Positions 44,035-52,826 of a DNA stretch of 64,000 bases are shown here, in pieces. The DNA comes from Glaciecola sp947496235. Its GTDB lineage: Bacteria > Pseudomonadota > Gammaproteobacteria > Enterobacterales > Alteromonadaceae. Under the pieces are notes generated by a model. That model was not told the origin of the DNA and did not search any database. It saw only the letters and a program-made list of their open reading frames with translations. Each line of letters starts with the position of its first letter. Within the stretch, counting starts at the first letter, position 1. Both the position numbers and the translations under genes were made by a program. The DNA is taken from the NCBI RefSeq assembly GCF_050306235.1, contig NZ_JBLWFH010000010.1, positions 1 to 64,000 on the forward strand. The letters run 5' to 3'.

Positions 44035-45513
44035 TTAAGATACAATTGCCTTCATGTCGGTCATGTATCCACGTAATACTTTTCCTATTGTCTCAACCCC
44101 GTGTGTTCTGATTTCTTCATTCACTTTTACCAAGGTCATGTTATCAACACCGTTAGATTGATTGCTTAAACCACCGCCCATGTGTTCGGTTGTTAAGCTA
44201 GGTAAAATTTGCTCGCGTAAAATTGGTACAGCGGCATTGGCGAATAAGTAGTTACCGTATTCAGCTGTATCAGAAATTACCACGTTCATCTCGTACAAAC
44301 GCTTACGCGCAATAGTGTTCGAGATTAATGGCGTTTCGTGAAGCGACTCGTAATAAGCTGATTCAGGTAAAATGCCTGCTTCAACCATTACATCAAAGGC
44401 CAATTCAACACCTGCTTTGATACAAGCAACTAAGAAAATGCCTTTATCAAAGAAATCTTGGTCGCTGATTTTGCCAGAATAAACAGGTGCGTTTTCAAAA
44501 CCGCTTTGCCCTGTTTCTTCACGCCATTTTAATAAGTTAGCGTCACCATTGGTCCAGTCTTTCATCATAGTCGTGGAGAATTCACCACTTAATATGTCAT
44601 CCTGATGTTTTTCGAACAATGGTCTGAATGCTGTTTTGAGTTTGTCCGCAAGTTCGTGTGCTTCGATTTTTGCTGGATTCGATAAACGATCCATCATGTG
44701 GGTTACACCACCAATCTTAAGCGCTTCGGTAATTGCTTCTAAACCATATTGGATAAGTGCTGCCGCATACGCTGCGTCAATACCGTCTTCTACCATCTTT
44801 TCGTAAGATACAATAGCCGCAGCTTGTTGCATGCCACATAAGATAGTTTGTTCGCCCATAAGGTCAGATTTAACTTCTGCTACAAAAGAACTTTCTAGAA
44901 CGCCAGCTCTATCACCACCGGTTGCACTAGCAAGTGCTTTAGCGATGGCTAGACCTTTGCCTTCAGGATCGTTTTCAGCATGTACCGCGATCAAAGTTGG
45001 TACACCAAATCCTCTTTTGTATTCTTCTCTTACTTCAGTCCCTGGGCATTTAGGTGCACACATTACCACAGTAATATCACTGCGAATTTGTTGACCTTCT
45101 TCAACGATATTAAAGCCGTGAGAATAACCAAGTACTGCGCCTTTTTTCATTAACGGCATTACCGCTTCAACGACACTTGCGTGTTGTTTATCAGGCGTTA
45201 AGTTATAAACCAAATCCGCATTCGGGATAAGATCTTGATAAGTACCTACTGTAAAACCATTGTCAGTTGCACGAACGAAAGAATCACGTTTCTCATCGAT
45301 AGCAGCTTGACGTAATGCATAGCTTACGTTTAAACCGGAGTCACGCATATTCAAGCCTTGGTTAAGACCTTGTGCTCCACAACCAACAATCACTATTGAT
45401 TTGCCTTTTAAGACTTCACAACCATCAGCAAACTCTTCACGTGCCATGAAACGACACTTGCCAAGTTGTTCAAGCTGTTGTCTAAAAGCTAGACTGTTAA
45501 AATAATTTGCCAT
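44035..45513 (-). CDS. ilvC: Ketol-acid reductoisomerase, class II
   Basis: 492 residues, the long class II form of enterics, with duplicated knotted domains. The NADPH fold starts IVIVGCGAQGLNQGLNMRDSG. Metal and substrate residues are seen in KSDLMGEQTILCG and in the second domain (ACIKAGVELAFDVMVEAGI). It converts acetolactate or acetohydroxybutyrate to the dihydroxy acid in valine, leucine and isoleucine synthesis. It is divergent from ilvY, as in E. coli, where IlvY activates ilvC when its substrates accumulate. Confidence 0.98.
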   Translation of the reverse strand: MANYFNSLAFRQQLEQLGKCRFMAREEFADGCEVLKGKSIVIVGCGAQGLNQGLNMRDSGLNVSYALRQAAIDEKRDSFVRATDNGFTVGTYQDLIPNADLVYNLTPDKQHASVVEAVMPLMKKGAVLGYSHGFNIVEEGQQIRSDITVVMCAPKCPGTEVREEYKRGFGVPTLIAVHAENDPEGKGLAIAKALASATGGDRAGVLESSFVAEVKSDLMGEQTILCGMQQAAAIVSYEKMVEDGIDAAYAAALIQYGLEAITEALKIGGVTHMMDRLSNPAKIEAHELADKLKTAFRPLFEKHQDDILSGEFSTTMMKDWTNGDANLLKWREETGQSGFENAPVYSGKISDQDFFDKGIFLVACIKAGVELAFDVMVEAGILPESAYYESLHETPLISNTIARKRLYEMNVVISDTAEYGNYLFANAAVPILREQILPSLTTEHMGGGLSNQSNGVDNMTLVKVNEEIRTHGVETIGKVLRGYMTDMKAIVS

Positions 45514-45675
45514 CGTTTTTCCACATTTGCGACCACAGCCATGTTCAGCACGATCTGGGTCTTAATATTTGCGTCCCTTTTAGGACAGTGCGCAGATACT
45601 AGCCAAAGTTAAGTGTTGTTTAAAGTGAATTAAATGCAATATAATATTTCGAAATCTGAAATACTGAATTAACTT

Positions 45676-46539
45676 ATGGATATCAAATCACTGCGTTTAT
45701 TCCAACATCTTGCTAACAGTTTGCATTTTTCTAAAACTGCAGAGGCACTCTTTGTTTCACCGCCGACTCTGTCACGCGTGATTTCCAGACTAGAAGATGA
45801 AACCAAAGCAACCTTATTTATTCGGAATAACAGGAGTGTGTCTTTGACCAGTGCAGGCAAGTTATTGTTACAATTTGCCGATCGTGTGTTGCCAGAATAT
45901 TCAGACTTACTACAACAACTAGACAGTCAAAATACCCGATTGTCTGGAGAACTCTCTTTATATTGTTCAGTTACAGCTAGTCAAACCTATTTACCGGCGA
46001 TGCTAGATCGGCTCAGAGATCAATATCCTCTTGTGGACATTAAATTAGAGACAGGAGATCACGCGTTGGCAGTTGACCATGTACTGAATCGCCAAGCGGA
46101 TTTGTCTATTGCGATACATACACCGGATTTTCCAGCCCATGTGCATTTTCAGCAAATTGATCGCGTGCCTCTAACGCTGATCGTGCCACGTAATCTGTTG
46201 ATAGATAGTGTGCAAGATATCGAATGGCACAAAACCAAAGTCATTATGCCTTCTCGAGGCCCTTCAAAGCGTATAGTGAATCACTGGTTTGCTGAACATA
46301 ATATTCGTCCAGATGTGTACGCCAAGGTATCAGGGAACGAGGCGATAGTGAGCATGGTGTCTTTAGGATTAGGCGTAGGTTTTGTGCCTAACTTGGTACT
46401 ACAAAATTCAGTGGTGCAAGATAAGGTAAAGCGGATCAATGTATCCACTATTGAATCTTATCGTTTAGGCATATGCTATTTAAAAGAAAGAGCCAGTGAG
46501 CCATTGTTACAATCCATGAGTCAGCTATTTGTAAGTTGA
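45676..46539 (+). CDS. ilvY: LysR-family activator of ilvC
   Basis: 287 residues. The N-terminal winged HTH (MDIKSLRLFQHLANSLHFSKTAEALFVSPPTLSRVISRLE) is followed by a LysR effector domain (VNHWFAEHNIRPDVYAKVSGNEAIVSMVSLGLGVGFVP). Sequence character and position opposite ilvC identify IlvY. It should bind the 162-bp gap and activate ilvC when acetolactate or acetohydroxybutyrate builds up. Its stop overlaps the 3' end of the convergent comM gene by 19 bp. Confidence 0.95.
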   Translation: MDIKSLRLFQHLANSLHFSKTAEALFVSPPTLSRVISRLEDETKATLFIRNNRSVSLTSAGKLLLQFADRVLPEYSDLLQQLDSQNTRLSGELSLYCSVTASQTYLPAMLDRLRDQYPLVDIKLETGDHALAVDHVLNRQADLSIAIHTPDFPAHVHFQQIDRVPLTLIVPRNLLIDSVQDIEWHKTKVIMPSRGPSKRIVNHWFAEHNIRPDVYAKVSGNEAIVSMVSLGLGVGFVPNLVLQNSVVQDKVKRINVSTIESYRLGICYLKERASEPLLQSMSQLFVS

Positions 46540-48038
46540 TCTAACATTCGGTCAAAACTTCGGTAGGAAATAGCTTCTGCTAGGTGGGCCTGTTCAATAT
46601 TAGGTTTATTTGCAATATCCGCTATAGTGCGAGCGACTTTTAATATGCGGTGATAAGAGCGCATTGAGAGGCGAAGTTTATCCATGGCTAATTGAATAAA
46701 CTGTGTGCATTGTGAATCTAGCTGACAATGTATTTCCACTTCTTTAGGCCCTAACTGAGCATTCAATTTTGATTGTCGTTGCATCTGCATTTCAACTGCA
46801 TGGTTAATAACGATTTTGGCTTTTTCAGTGGTAATGGAAGGCAATTCCTGCTTGTTAATCACGCTTTTTAAAATATCGATCCTAGGCACATGCACTTGTA
46901 AATCAATGCGGTCTAACAAGGGTCCTGACAGTCGATTTAAATACCTTAAGGTTTGATCAGCGTTGCAACGTCCGTCATTTATATCACCTGTAGGACTTGG
47001 ATTCATAGCCGCTACTAACTGAAAATCAGCTGGGTAACTGACTTTGTGCTTTGCTCGAGACAGATGAATTTGCCCGGTTTCAAGTGGTTCTCTCAAAACA
47101 TCTAATACATGTCTGCCAAACTCTGGTAATTCATCTAAAAAGAGTACGCCTTTATGGGCGAGGGTAATTTCCCCTGGTACAGGATAACTGCCACCACCTA
47201 CGATAGCAGTTGCTGAACTAGAATGATGCGGCTGACGGAATGGGCGTCTTCGCCAATTGCTTACACTGACCTCATTACCCACCACAGAATTGATACTGGC
47301 AACAGTTAACGCATCCTTGTCATCTAAATCCGGTAACAGCCCAATAAGCCGACTGGCAAGCATACTTTTACCTGTTCCCGGTGGACCATATAACAAAAGA
47401 TTATGGCCTCCAGCGGCGGCTAATATTAGCGCGCGTTTGGCGACTTGTTGTTCTTTTACATCTGCTATATCGGGTAATAAAGGCCTTTGTTGTAATAGCT
47501 CGGGCACTTCCGCCAAGGGTAATTTTTGTTTAGCAGATAAATGCAAATACACTGACCATAAACTATCTGCACACAAGACTGAGGCTTCTTTTACTAAAGC
47601 CGCTTGCTCAGCGTTTTCAACCGGTAAGATCAAACTGCGATGGATTTTCATGGCGGCTACCGCCATAGGAAGTGCACCTTGAATGCTGCGCAGTTCACCA
47701 CTGAGCGCTAGCTCACCAACAAATTCAAATTCGTCTAGATTATTTACCGGAATTTGCTCACTGGCGGTTAAAATGCCAACTGCAATTGCTAGATCAAATC
47801 GCCCACCGCCTTTGGGTAAATCAGCTGGCGCTAGATTTACCGTGATACGTTTACTTGGAAATTCAAAACCAGAATTGATGATAGCGCTGCGCACACGATC
47901 CCGACTCTCTTTAACAGTGGTTTCTGGTAAACCGACCAACTGAAAACTGGGTATCCCATTTGATAAATGCACTTCTACTGTGACCTGAGGTGCTTGAATG
48001 CCAACATTTGCTCTTGTGTATATGGTGGATAATGCCAT
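46521..48038 (-). CDS. comM: YifB/ComM Mg-chelatase-like AAA+ ATPase
   Basis: 505 residues. The N-terminal part (VHLSNGIPSFQLVGLPETTVKESRDRVRSAI) is a Lon-protease-like S5 fold. The AAA+ core has Walker A GPPGTGKSM, Walker B GVLFLDELPEF and sensor region QLVAAMNPSP. The C-terminal Mg-chelatase lid has MRSYHRILKVARTIADI. ComM is a hexameric branch-migration helicase that helps integrate DNA during natural transformation. Its position next to ilv genes is shared with many gammaproteobacteria. Confidence 0.95.
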   Translation of the reverse strand: MALSTIYTRANVGIQAPQVTVEVHLSNGIPSFQLVGLPETTVKESRDRVRSAIINSGFEFPSKRITVNLAPADLPKGGGRFDLAIAVGILTASEQIPVNNLDEFEFVGELALSGELRSIQGALPMAVAAMKIHRSLILPVENAEQAALVKEASVLCADSLWSVYLHLSAKQKLPLAEVPELLQQRPLLPDIADVKEQQVAKRALILAAAGGHNLLLYGPPGTGKSMLASRLIGLLPDLDDKDALTVASINSVVGNEVSVSNWRRRPFRQPHHSSSATAIVGGGSYPVPGEITLAHKGVLFLDELPEFGRHVLDVLREPLETGQIHLSRAKHKVSYPADFQLVAAMNPSPTGDINDGRCNADQTLRYLNRLSGPLLDRIDLQVHVPRIDILKSVINKQELPSITTEKAKIVINHAVEMQMQRQSKLNAQLGPKEVEIHCQLDSQCTQFIQLAMDKLRLSMRSYHRILKVARTIADIANKPNIEQAHLAEAISYRSFDRMLDQLTNS

Positions 48039-48448
48039 TCGTCTTTTTGACCGTCCCTAGCCAATAAAAAATCCATATTTCCAATTTTTATTGATTTGCT
48101 CAACTGGCTCTTAGTGCAGGTGTTGCTAGACTTGGATTATTTCACTTTATGGAATATTAAGTTTTAAACATTGCAGTTTCAAAATCATTGAGCTTTCTAT
48201 ATCATGCAGCCATGATGCTCTTGGCTGTCACATTCAAGTATAAGCGTGGAGTATTGGTTACAAATTTCGTCAGATAATGCTGACATTTTGGGAAGTTTGT
48301 TGCTTTAGATTAAATAAGATCACATCTGTGATGCTCTGTATCTTTTATTCAGACCAATTTCTGTGATAATAGCGCCACTAAAATTCACTATACTTAGTGA
48401 CGATTTTTAAACTAATCCAAACATCCAGACAGAATTTAAGGAATAACG
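48039..48448. promoter_or_regulatory. Upstream region of ilvE-ilvD-ilvA with a perfect palindrome at 48385-48400
   Basis: 410 bases between comM and ilvE. Near the gene is TCACTA-TACT-TAGTGA (48385-48400), a palindrome with 6-bp arms that contains TATACT, a possible -10. This suggests an operator over the promoter. It fits the TCAC-N8-GTGA pattern of the hipB operators elsewhere in the window. Short stems occur at about 48206-48228 and 48325-48345, but no T-run follows them, so I do not call an attenuator. Confidence 0.45.
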
Positions 48449-49381
48449 ATGGCTAAACAACCGGCTGAACTCATTTGGTTTAATGGTGAAATTATTCCTT
48501 GGCAAGATGCCAAGGTTCATGTGATGACACATGCAATACATTATGGGTCTTCGGTCTTTGAAGGTATTCGTGCATACAATACGCCAGATAAAGGTACTTG
48601 TGTATTTCGTTTAGAAGAACACAACCGCCGTTTGTTTGATTCGGCCAAAATCTATCGTATGACCATTCCTTATACTTTTGAGGAAGTTAATCAAGCCACC
48701 ATTGATATTATCGCGCAAAACAAACTTAAGTCCGCTTATATTCGCCCAATTGCCTACTATGGAGATATTGGCATGGGATTACAGGTGCCTTTTGGTCAAG
48801 AAACTGAATTGACCATTGCCGCTTTTGAATGGGGCGCTTATTTGGGTGAAGAAGCACTAAAAAATGGTGTGGATGCAGGCATTTCTTCTTGGAATCGTTT
48901 AGCGGCAAATACTATGCCTACGGGTGCTAAAGCTGGAGGTAACTACTTATCTTCTCAACTTATTTCCATGGAAGCACGTCGCCATGGTTATGGTGAAGGT
49001 ATTGCACTAGATGTTAACGGTTTTGTGAGTGAAGGCGCGGGTGAAAATATCTTTATTATCCGTGATGGTATTGTGTCTACAACGCCAAAAACCGCCGCTA
49101 TTTTGCCAGGGATCACGCGTGATACTGTGATTACTTTGCTAAAAGAAATGGGTTATCAAATCCGTGAAGAAAATATTCCTCGTGAAGCTATGTATCTAGC
49201 GGACGAAATCTTCATGTGTGGCACAGCGGCTGAAGTTACACCGGTGCGCAGTGTTGACGGCATCAAAGTAGGTTGTGGTAGCCGTGGACCTATCACAGAA
49301 AAAGTACAAGACATGTTCTTTGGACTATTTAATGGTTCAACAGAAGATAAATGGGGTTGGTTAACACCCGTTTATAAATAA
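48449..49381 (+). CDS. ilvE: Branched-chain amino acid aminotransferase
   Basis: 310 residues of the class IV aminotransferase fold. Recognisable parts are WFNGEIIPWQDAKVHVMTHAIHYGSSVFEGIRAY at the start, TGAKAGGNYLSSQLISMEA with the likely PLP lysine, DVNGFVSEGAGENIFII and the MCGTAAEVTPVRSVDG motif. It makes valine, leucine and isoleucine from their keto acids. AAGGA precedes the ATG. It leads the ilvE-ilvD-ilvA operon. ilvG and ilvM, which precede ilvE in E. coli, are absent here. Confidence 0.97.
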   Translation: MAKQPAELIWFNGEIIPWQDAKVHVMTHAIHYGSSVFEGIRAYNTPDKGTCVFRLEEHNRRLFDSAKIYRMTIPYTFEEVNQATIDIIAQNKLKSAYIRPIAYYGDIGMGLQVPFGQETELTIAAFEWGAYLGEEALKNGVDAGISSWNRLAANTMPTGAKAGGNYLSSQLISMEARRHGYGEGIALDVNGFVSEGAGENIFIIRDGIVSTTPKTAAILPGITRDTVITLLKEMGYQIREENIPREAMYLADEIFMCGTAAEVTPVRSVDGIKVGCGSRGPITEKVQDMFFGLFNGSTEDKWGWLTPVYK

Positions 49382-49396
49382 GATTAGGAGTTAGCA

Positions 49397-51244
49397 ATGC
49401 CAAAATTACGTTCAGCAACAACCACTCATGGCCGCAATATGGCCGGCGCCAGAGCATTATGGCGCGCAACAGGAATGAAAGACGGTGATTTTGGCAAGCC
49501 CATTATTGCAATTGCAAACTCATTTACTCAATTCGTTCCAGGACATGTGCATTTAAAAGATCTTGGGCAATTGGTGGCATCCAGTATTGAAAAAGCGGGT
49601 GCAGTTGCAAAAGAATTCAATACTATAGCGGTGGACGATGGTATCGCTATGGGCCATGCAGGCATGTTGTACAGTTTGCCGTCAAGAGAAGTTATTGCTG
49701 ACGCAGTAGAATACATGGTCAATGCCCATTGCGCTGACGCTTTGGTGTGTATTTCAAATTGCGACAAAATTACCCCAGGAATGTTAATGGCGGCGATGCG
49801 CTTGAACATCCCAGTGGTGTTTGTCTCTGGTGGACCAATGGAAGCCGGTAAAACTAAGCTTTCTGATCAAATCATCAAACTAGATTTGGTGGATGCCATG
49901 GTTGCTGCTGCTGATACTTCTGTAAGCAATGAAGATACAGACCAAATTGAACGTTCTGCTTGCCCAACCTGTGGTTCTTGTTCAGGTATGTTCACCGCAA
50001 ATTCCATGAACTGTTTAACTGAAGCTTTGGGGTTATCATTACCGGGCAACGGATCTACGCTAGCCACACACAAAGATCGCGAAAGTTTGTTCCTTAAAGC
50101 TGGCGAAGTCATCGTTGATCTTTGTAAACGTTGGTATGGCGATGATGATGCTTCTGCCTTGCCGCGTAACATTGCAAACTTTAATGCGTTTGAAAATGCT
50201 ATGAGTTTGGACATCGCCATGGGCGGTTCAACCAATACTATCTTGCATTTATTGGCAGCTGCAGTTGAAGGTGAAGTTGATTTTAGTATGCAGGACATTG
50301 ATAGATTGTCCCGCAAAGTACCGCATTTATGTAAAGTTGCACCCGCAACGCCCCAGTATCATATGGAAGATGTGCATAGAGCTGGTGGTGTAATGGGTAT
50401 TTTGAATGAATTAAACAAAGCTGGTTTATTACACGGCGGTGCTGCGCATATTTTAGGAAAATCCCTCGAAGAGGTTATCGCACAGTGGGATGTCACCAAT
50501 ACCGATAATCAACATGCGAGAGATTTTTATCGCGCAGGCCCTGCGGGCATCCGCACTACCCAAGCGTTCAGCCAAGATTGTCGTTACCCTACGGTGGATG
50601 ACGATAGAGAAAAAGGCTGCATTCGAGAACAGCAACATGCTTACAGCCAAGATGGCGGATTAGCCGTGCTTTACGGTAATTTGGCAGAAAACGGTTGTAT
50701 TGTAAAAACTGCTGGCGTAGATGAATCTATTCTCAAATTCAGTGGACCGGCGCGCGTGTATGAAAGTCAGGATGCAGCGGTTGAAGGCATCTTAAATGAC
50801 CAAGTACAGGCTGGAGAAGTGGTCGTTATTCGCTATGAAGGACCAAAAGGTGGTCCGGGTATGCAAGAAATGCTGTATCCCACGTCGTATTTAAAATCAA
50901 AGGGATTAGGTAAGGCTTGTGCGTTAATTACGGATGGAAGATTTTCTGGTGGAACTAGTGGACTTTCCATTGGTCATTGTTCACCTGAAGCTGCTAGCGG
51001 CGGTGGCATCGCATTTGTTGAAGATGGCGATACTATTCAAATTGATATTCCAAACCGAAAAATTCATTTGGATATTTCCGAACAAGAATTTGCCAAGCGC
51101 CAGCAAGAGATGCAACAAAGTGCTAATCCGTTTAAGCCTAAAAATCGTCAGCGAGAAGTGTCTACTGCATTGAAAGTATTTGCCATGATGGCAACCAGTG
51201 CGGATAAAGGTGCTGTACGCGATCCATCAAAGATACAATATTAA
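49397..51244 (+). CDS. ilvD: Dihydroxy-acid dehydratase
   Basis: 615 residues. The iron-sulfur cysteines are visible in CISNCDKITPGM and SACPTCGSCSGMFTANSMNC; DGRFSGGTSGLSIGHCSPEAA is the C-terminal family signature. It dehydrates the dihydroxy acids made by IlvC to keto acids. It is 15 bp after ilvE and its stop overlaps the ilvA start by one base (TAATG). Confidence 0.98.
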   Translation: MPKLRSATTTHGRNMAGARALWRATGMKDGDFGKPIIAIANSFTQFVPGHVHLKDLGQLVASSIEKAGAVAKEFNTIAVDDGIAMGHAGMLYSLPSREVIADAVEYMVNAHCADALVCISNCDKITPGMLMAAMRLNIPVVFVSGGPMEAGKTKLSDQIIKLDLVDAMVAAADTSVSNEDTDQIERSACPTCGSCSGMFTANSMNCLTEALGLSLPGNGSTLATHKDRESLFLKAGEVIVDLCKRWYGDDDASALPRNIANFNAFENAMSLDIAMGGSTNTILHLLAAAVEGEVDFSMQDIDRLSRKVPHLCKVAPATPQYHMEDVHRAGGVMGILNELNKAGLLHGGAAHILGKSLEEVIAQWDVTNTDNQHARDFYRAGPAGIRTTQAFSQDCRYPTVDDDREKGCIREQQHAYSQDGGLAVLYGNLAENGCIVKTAGVDESILKFSGPARVYESQDAAVEGILNDQVQAGEVVVIRYEGPKGGPGMQEMLYPTSYLKSKGLGKACALITDGRFSGGTSGLSIGHCSPEAASGGGIAFVEDGDTIQIDIPNRKIHLDISEQEFAKRQQEMQQSANPFKPKNRQREVSTALKVFAMMATSADKGAVRDPSKIQY

Positions 51245-52776
51245 TGATACAGAACCAGTTAGAATATCTCGTTAAAATATTACAGGCGCCTATTTATGAG
51301 GCGGCTGTGATGTCTGATTTGGTTAACATGTCGAGGTTTTCCAATCAAATCGGTAATCAGGTTTTCTTAAAAAGAGAAGATCAACAACCGGTTAAGTCGT
51401 TTAAATTACGTGGTGCTTATAACTGTATTGCACAGTTGACCGATGAACAAAAGGCGAAGGGAGTGGTAACCGCATCTGCCGGCAATCACGCTCAAGGTGT
51501 CGCATATTCTGCCAATGCCATGAAAATCAATGCAGTGATTGTGATGCCAGAAACCACACCTGATATTAAGGTGGAAGCTGTGCGTCAATTCGGTGGTGAA
51601 TATGTCACCGTAATTCAACACGGCACCAGTTTTGATCAAGCCAGTGATGAAGCAAGATCTCAGTGCGCGAAATTCGGCTACACTATGATCCCACCTTTTG
51701 ATCATCCTGACGTTATTGCCGGACAGGGCACCATAGGTAAAGAAATATTAGAGCAACAAGGTGATCTTGATTACTTGTTTGTTGCCGTTGGTGGTGGTGG
51801 ACTTGCCGCCGGCATCGCGGTTTATGTAAAACAAATTAACCCGAATATTCGCATCATTGCGGTAGAGTCAGATGAATCAGCTTGTTTACAAGCGGCGATG
51901 CAAGCTGGCGAACCTGTGACCTTGCCTAGCGTCGGCATATTTGCTGATGGTGTTGCGGTCAAGACCATAGGAACAGAACCTTTTAGACTGTGCCAGCAAT
52001 ATGTGGATGAAGTAGTTACGGTTACCAATGATGAAATTTGCGCGGCTATCAAAGATATTTTCGATGATACCCGTGTGATTGCTGAACCAGCCGGTGCACT
52101 TTCGGTCGCCGCCATGCGCAAGTATTGTGAGCAACATCAGCTCAAAGATAAGAAAATCGCCGGTATCTTATGTGGCGCTAATATCAACTTCCATACTCTT
52201 AGATACGTGTCAGAACGTTGTGAGTTGGGCGAGCAAAAAGAAGCTGTATTCGCGGTGAAAATCCCCGAAATAAAGGGTGCTTTCAAAGACTTTTGTTCTC
52301 GTCTTGGCGGCATTGTGATTACCGAATTTAATTATCGTTATTCAAGTACCGAAGAAGCGCATATCTTTGTGGGAGTTAAGCTCAAAGAGGGTCGTGCCGA
52401 GTTAAGCCGGTTAATGGACAATTTAAATGAAGCTGGCTATACCTGTTTCGATTTATCCAATAATGAGCTGGCTAAACTACATGTACGACACATGGTTGGC
52501 GGTCGTCCAGTGACCAAAGTAAAAGAAAGTATCTATTCTTTCTCATTCCCAGAATACCCTGGTGCGTTAATGCGATTTTTAACCACCTTGGGCGAACAAT
52601 GGAATATCACTCTATTCCATTATCGCAATCATGGGGCAGCACAAGGTTTGGTGTTGGCTGGCTTTGAGGTTACAGACGAACAACGGCCGTTGTTTGAACA
52701 ACATCTTAGTGCATTAGATTATGCAGCCCAAGAACATACAGACGACCCAGCGTATAAATTCTTTTTGGCTAAATAA
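51244..52776 (+). CDS. ilvA: Biosynthetic threonine deaminase
   Basis: 510 residues: the PLP catalytic domain (QPVKSFKLRGAYN with the Schiff-base Lys, SAGNHAQGVA, AVGGGGLAAGIAVY) followed from about 325 by two ACT-like regulatory domains (AVFAVKIPEIKGAFKDFCSRL, SFSFPEYPGALMRFLTTLG). The length and double regulatory region identify the biosynthetic, isoleucine-inhibited enzyme rather than the catabolic one. It makes 2-oxobutanoate for isoleucine. It is last in the operon and followed by a strong terminator. Confidence 0.98.
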   Translation: MIQNQLEYLVKILQAPIYEAAVMSDLVNMSRFSNQIGNQVFLKREDQQPVKSFKLRGAYNCIAQLTDEQKAKGVVTASAGNHAQGVAYSANAMKINAVIVMPETTPDIKVEAVRQFGGEYVTVIQHGTSFDQASDEARSQCAKFGYTMIPPFDHPDVIAGQGTIGKEILEQQGDLDYLFVAVGGGGLAAGIAVYVKQINPNIRIIAVESDESACLQAAMQAGEPVTLPSVGIFADGVAVKTIGTEPFRLCQQYVDEVVTVTNDEICAAIKDIFDDTRVIAEPAGALSVAAMRKYCEQHQLKDKKIAGILCGANINFHTLRYVSERCELGEQKEAVFAVKIPEIKGAFKDFCSRLGGIVITEFNYRYSSTEEAHIFVGVKLKEGRAELSRLMDNLNEAGYTCFDLSNNELAKLHVRHMVGGRPVTKVKESIYSFSFPEYPGALMRFLTTLGEQWNITLFHYRNHGAAQGLVLAGFEVTDEQRPLFEQHLSALDYAAQEHTDDPAYKFFLAK

Positions 52777-52793
52777 CGTAACCAAAAATTACC

Positions 52794-52822
52794 AAAAGCG
52801 CGCTATTTAGCGCGCTTTTTTT
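52794..52822. terminator. Terminator between convergent ilvA and plsB
   Basis: AAAAGCGCGCTA and TAGCGCGCTTTT form a 12-bp stem with a 2-nt centre, followed by T residues on the plus strand. Because the stem is flanked by A-runs and T-runs, it can act in both directions. Confidence 0.9.
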
Positions 52823-52826
52823 ATGA

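Noticed and set aside
48212..48277. Possible 21-codon leader peptide rich in Leu and Val upstream of ilvE
   Set aside because: It has no ribosome site, the Leu and Val codons are not clustered, and no hairpin with a T-run follows. It does not support attenuation.
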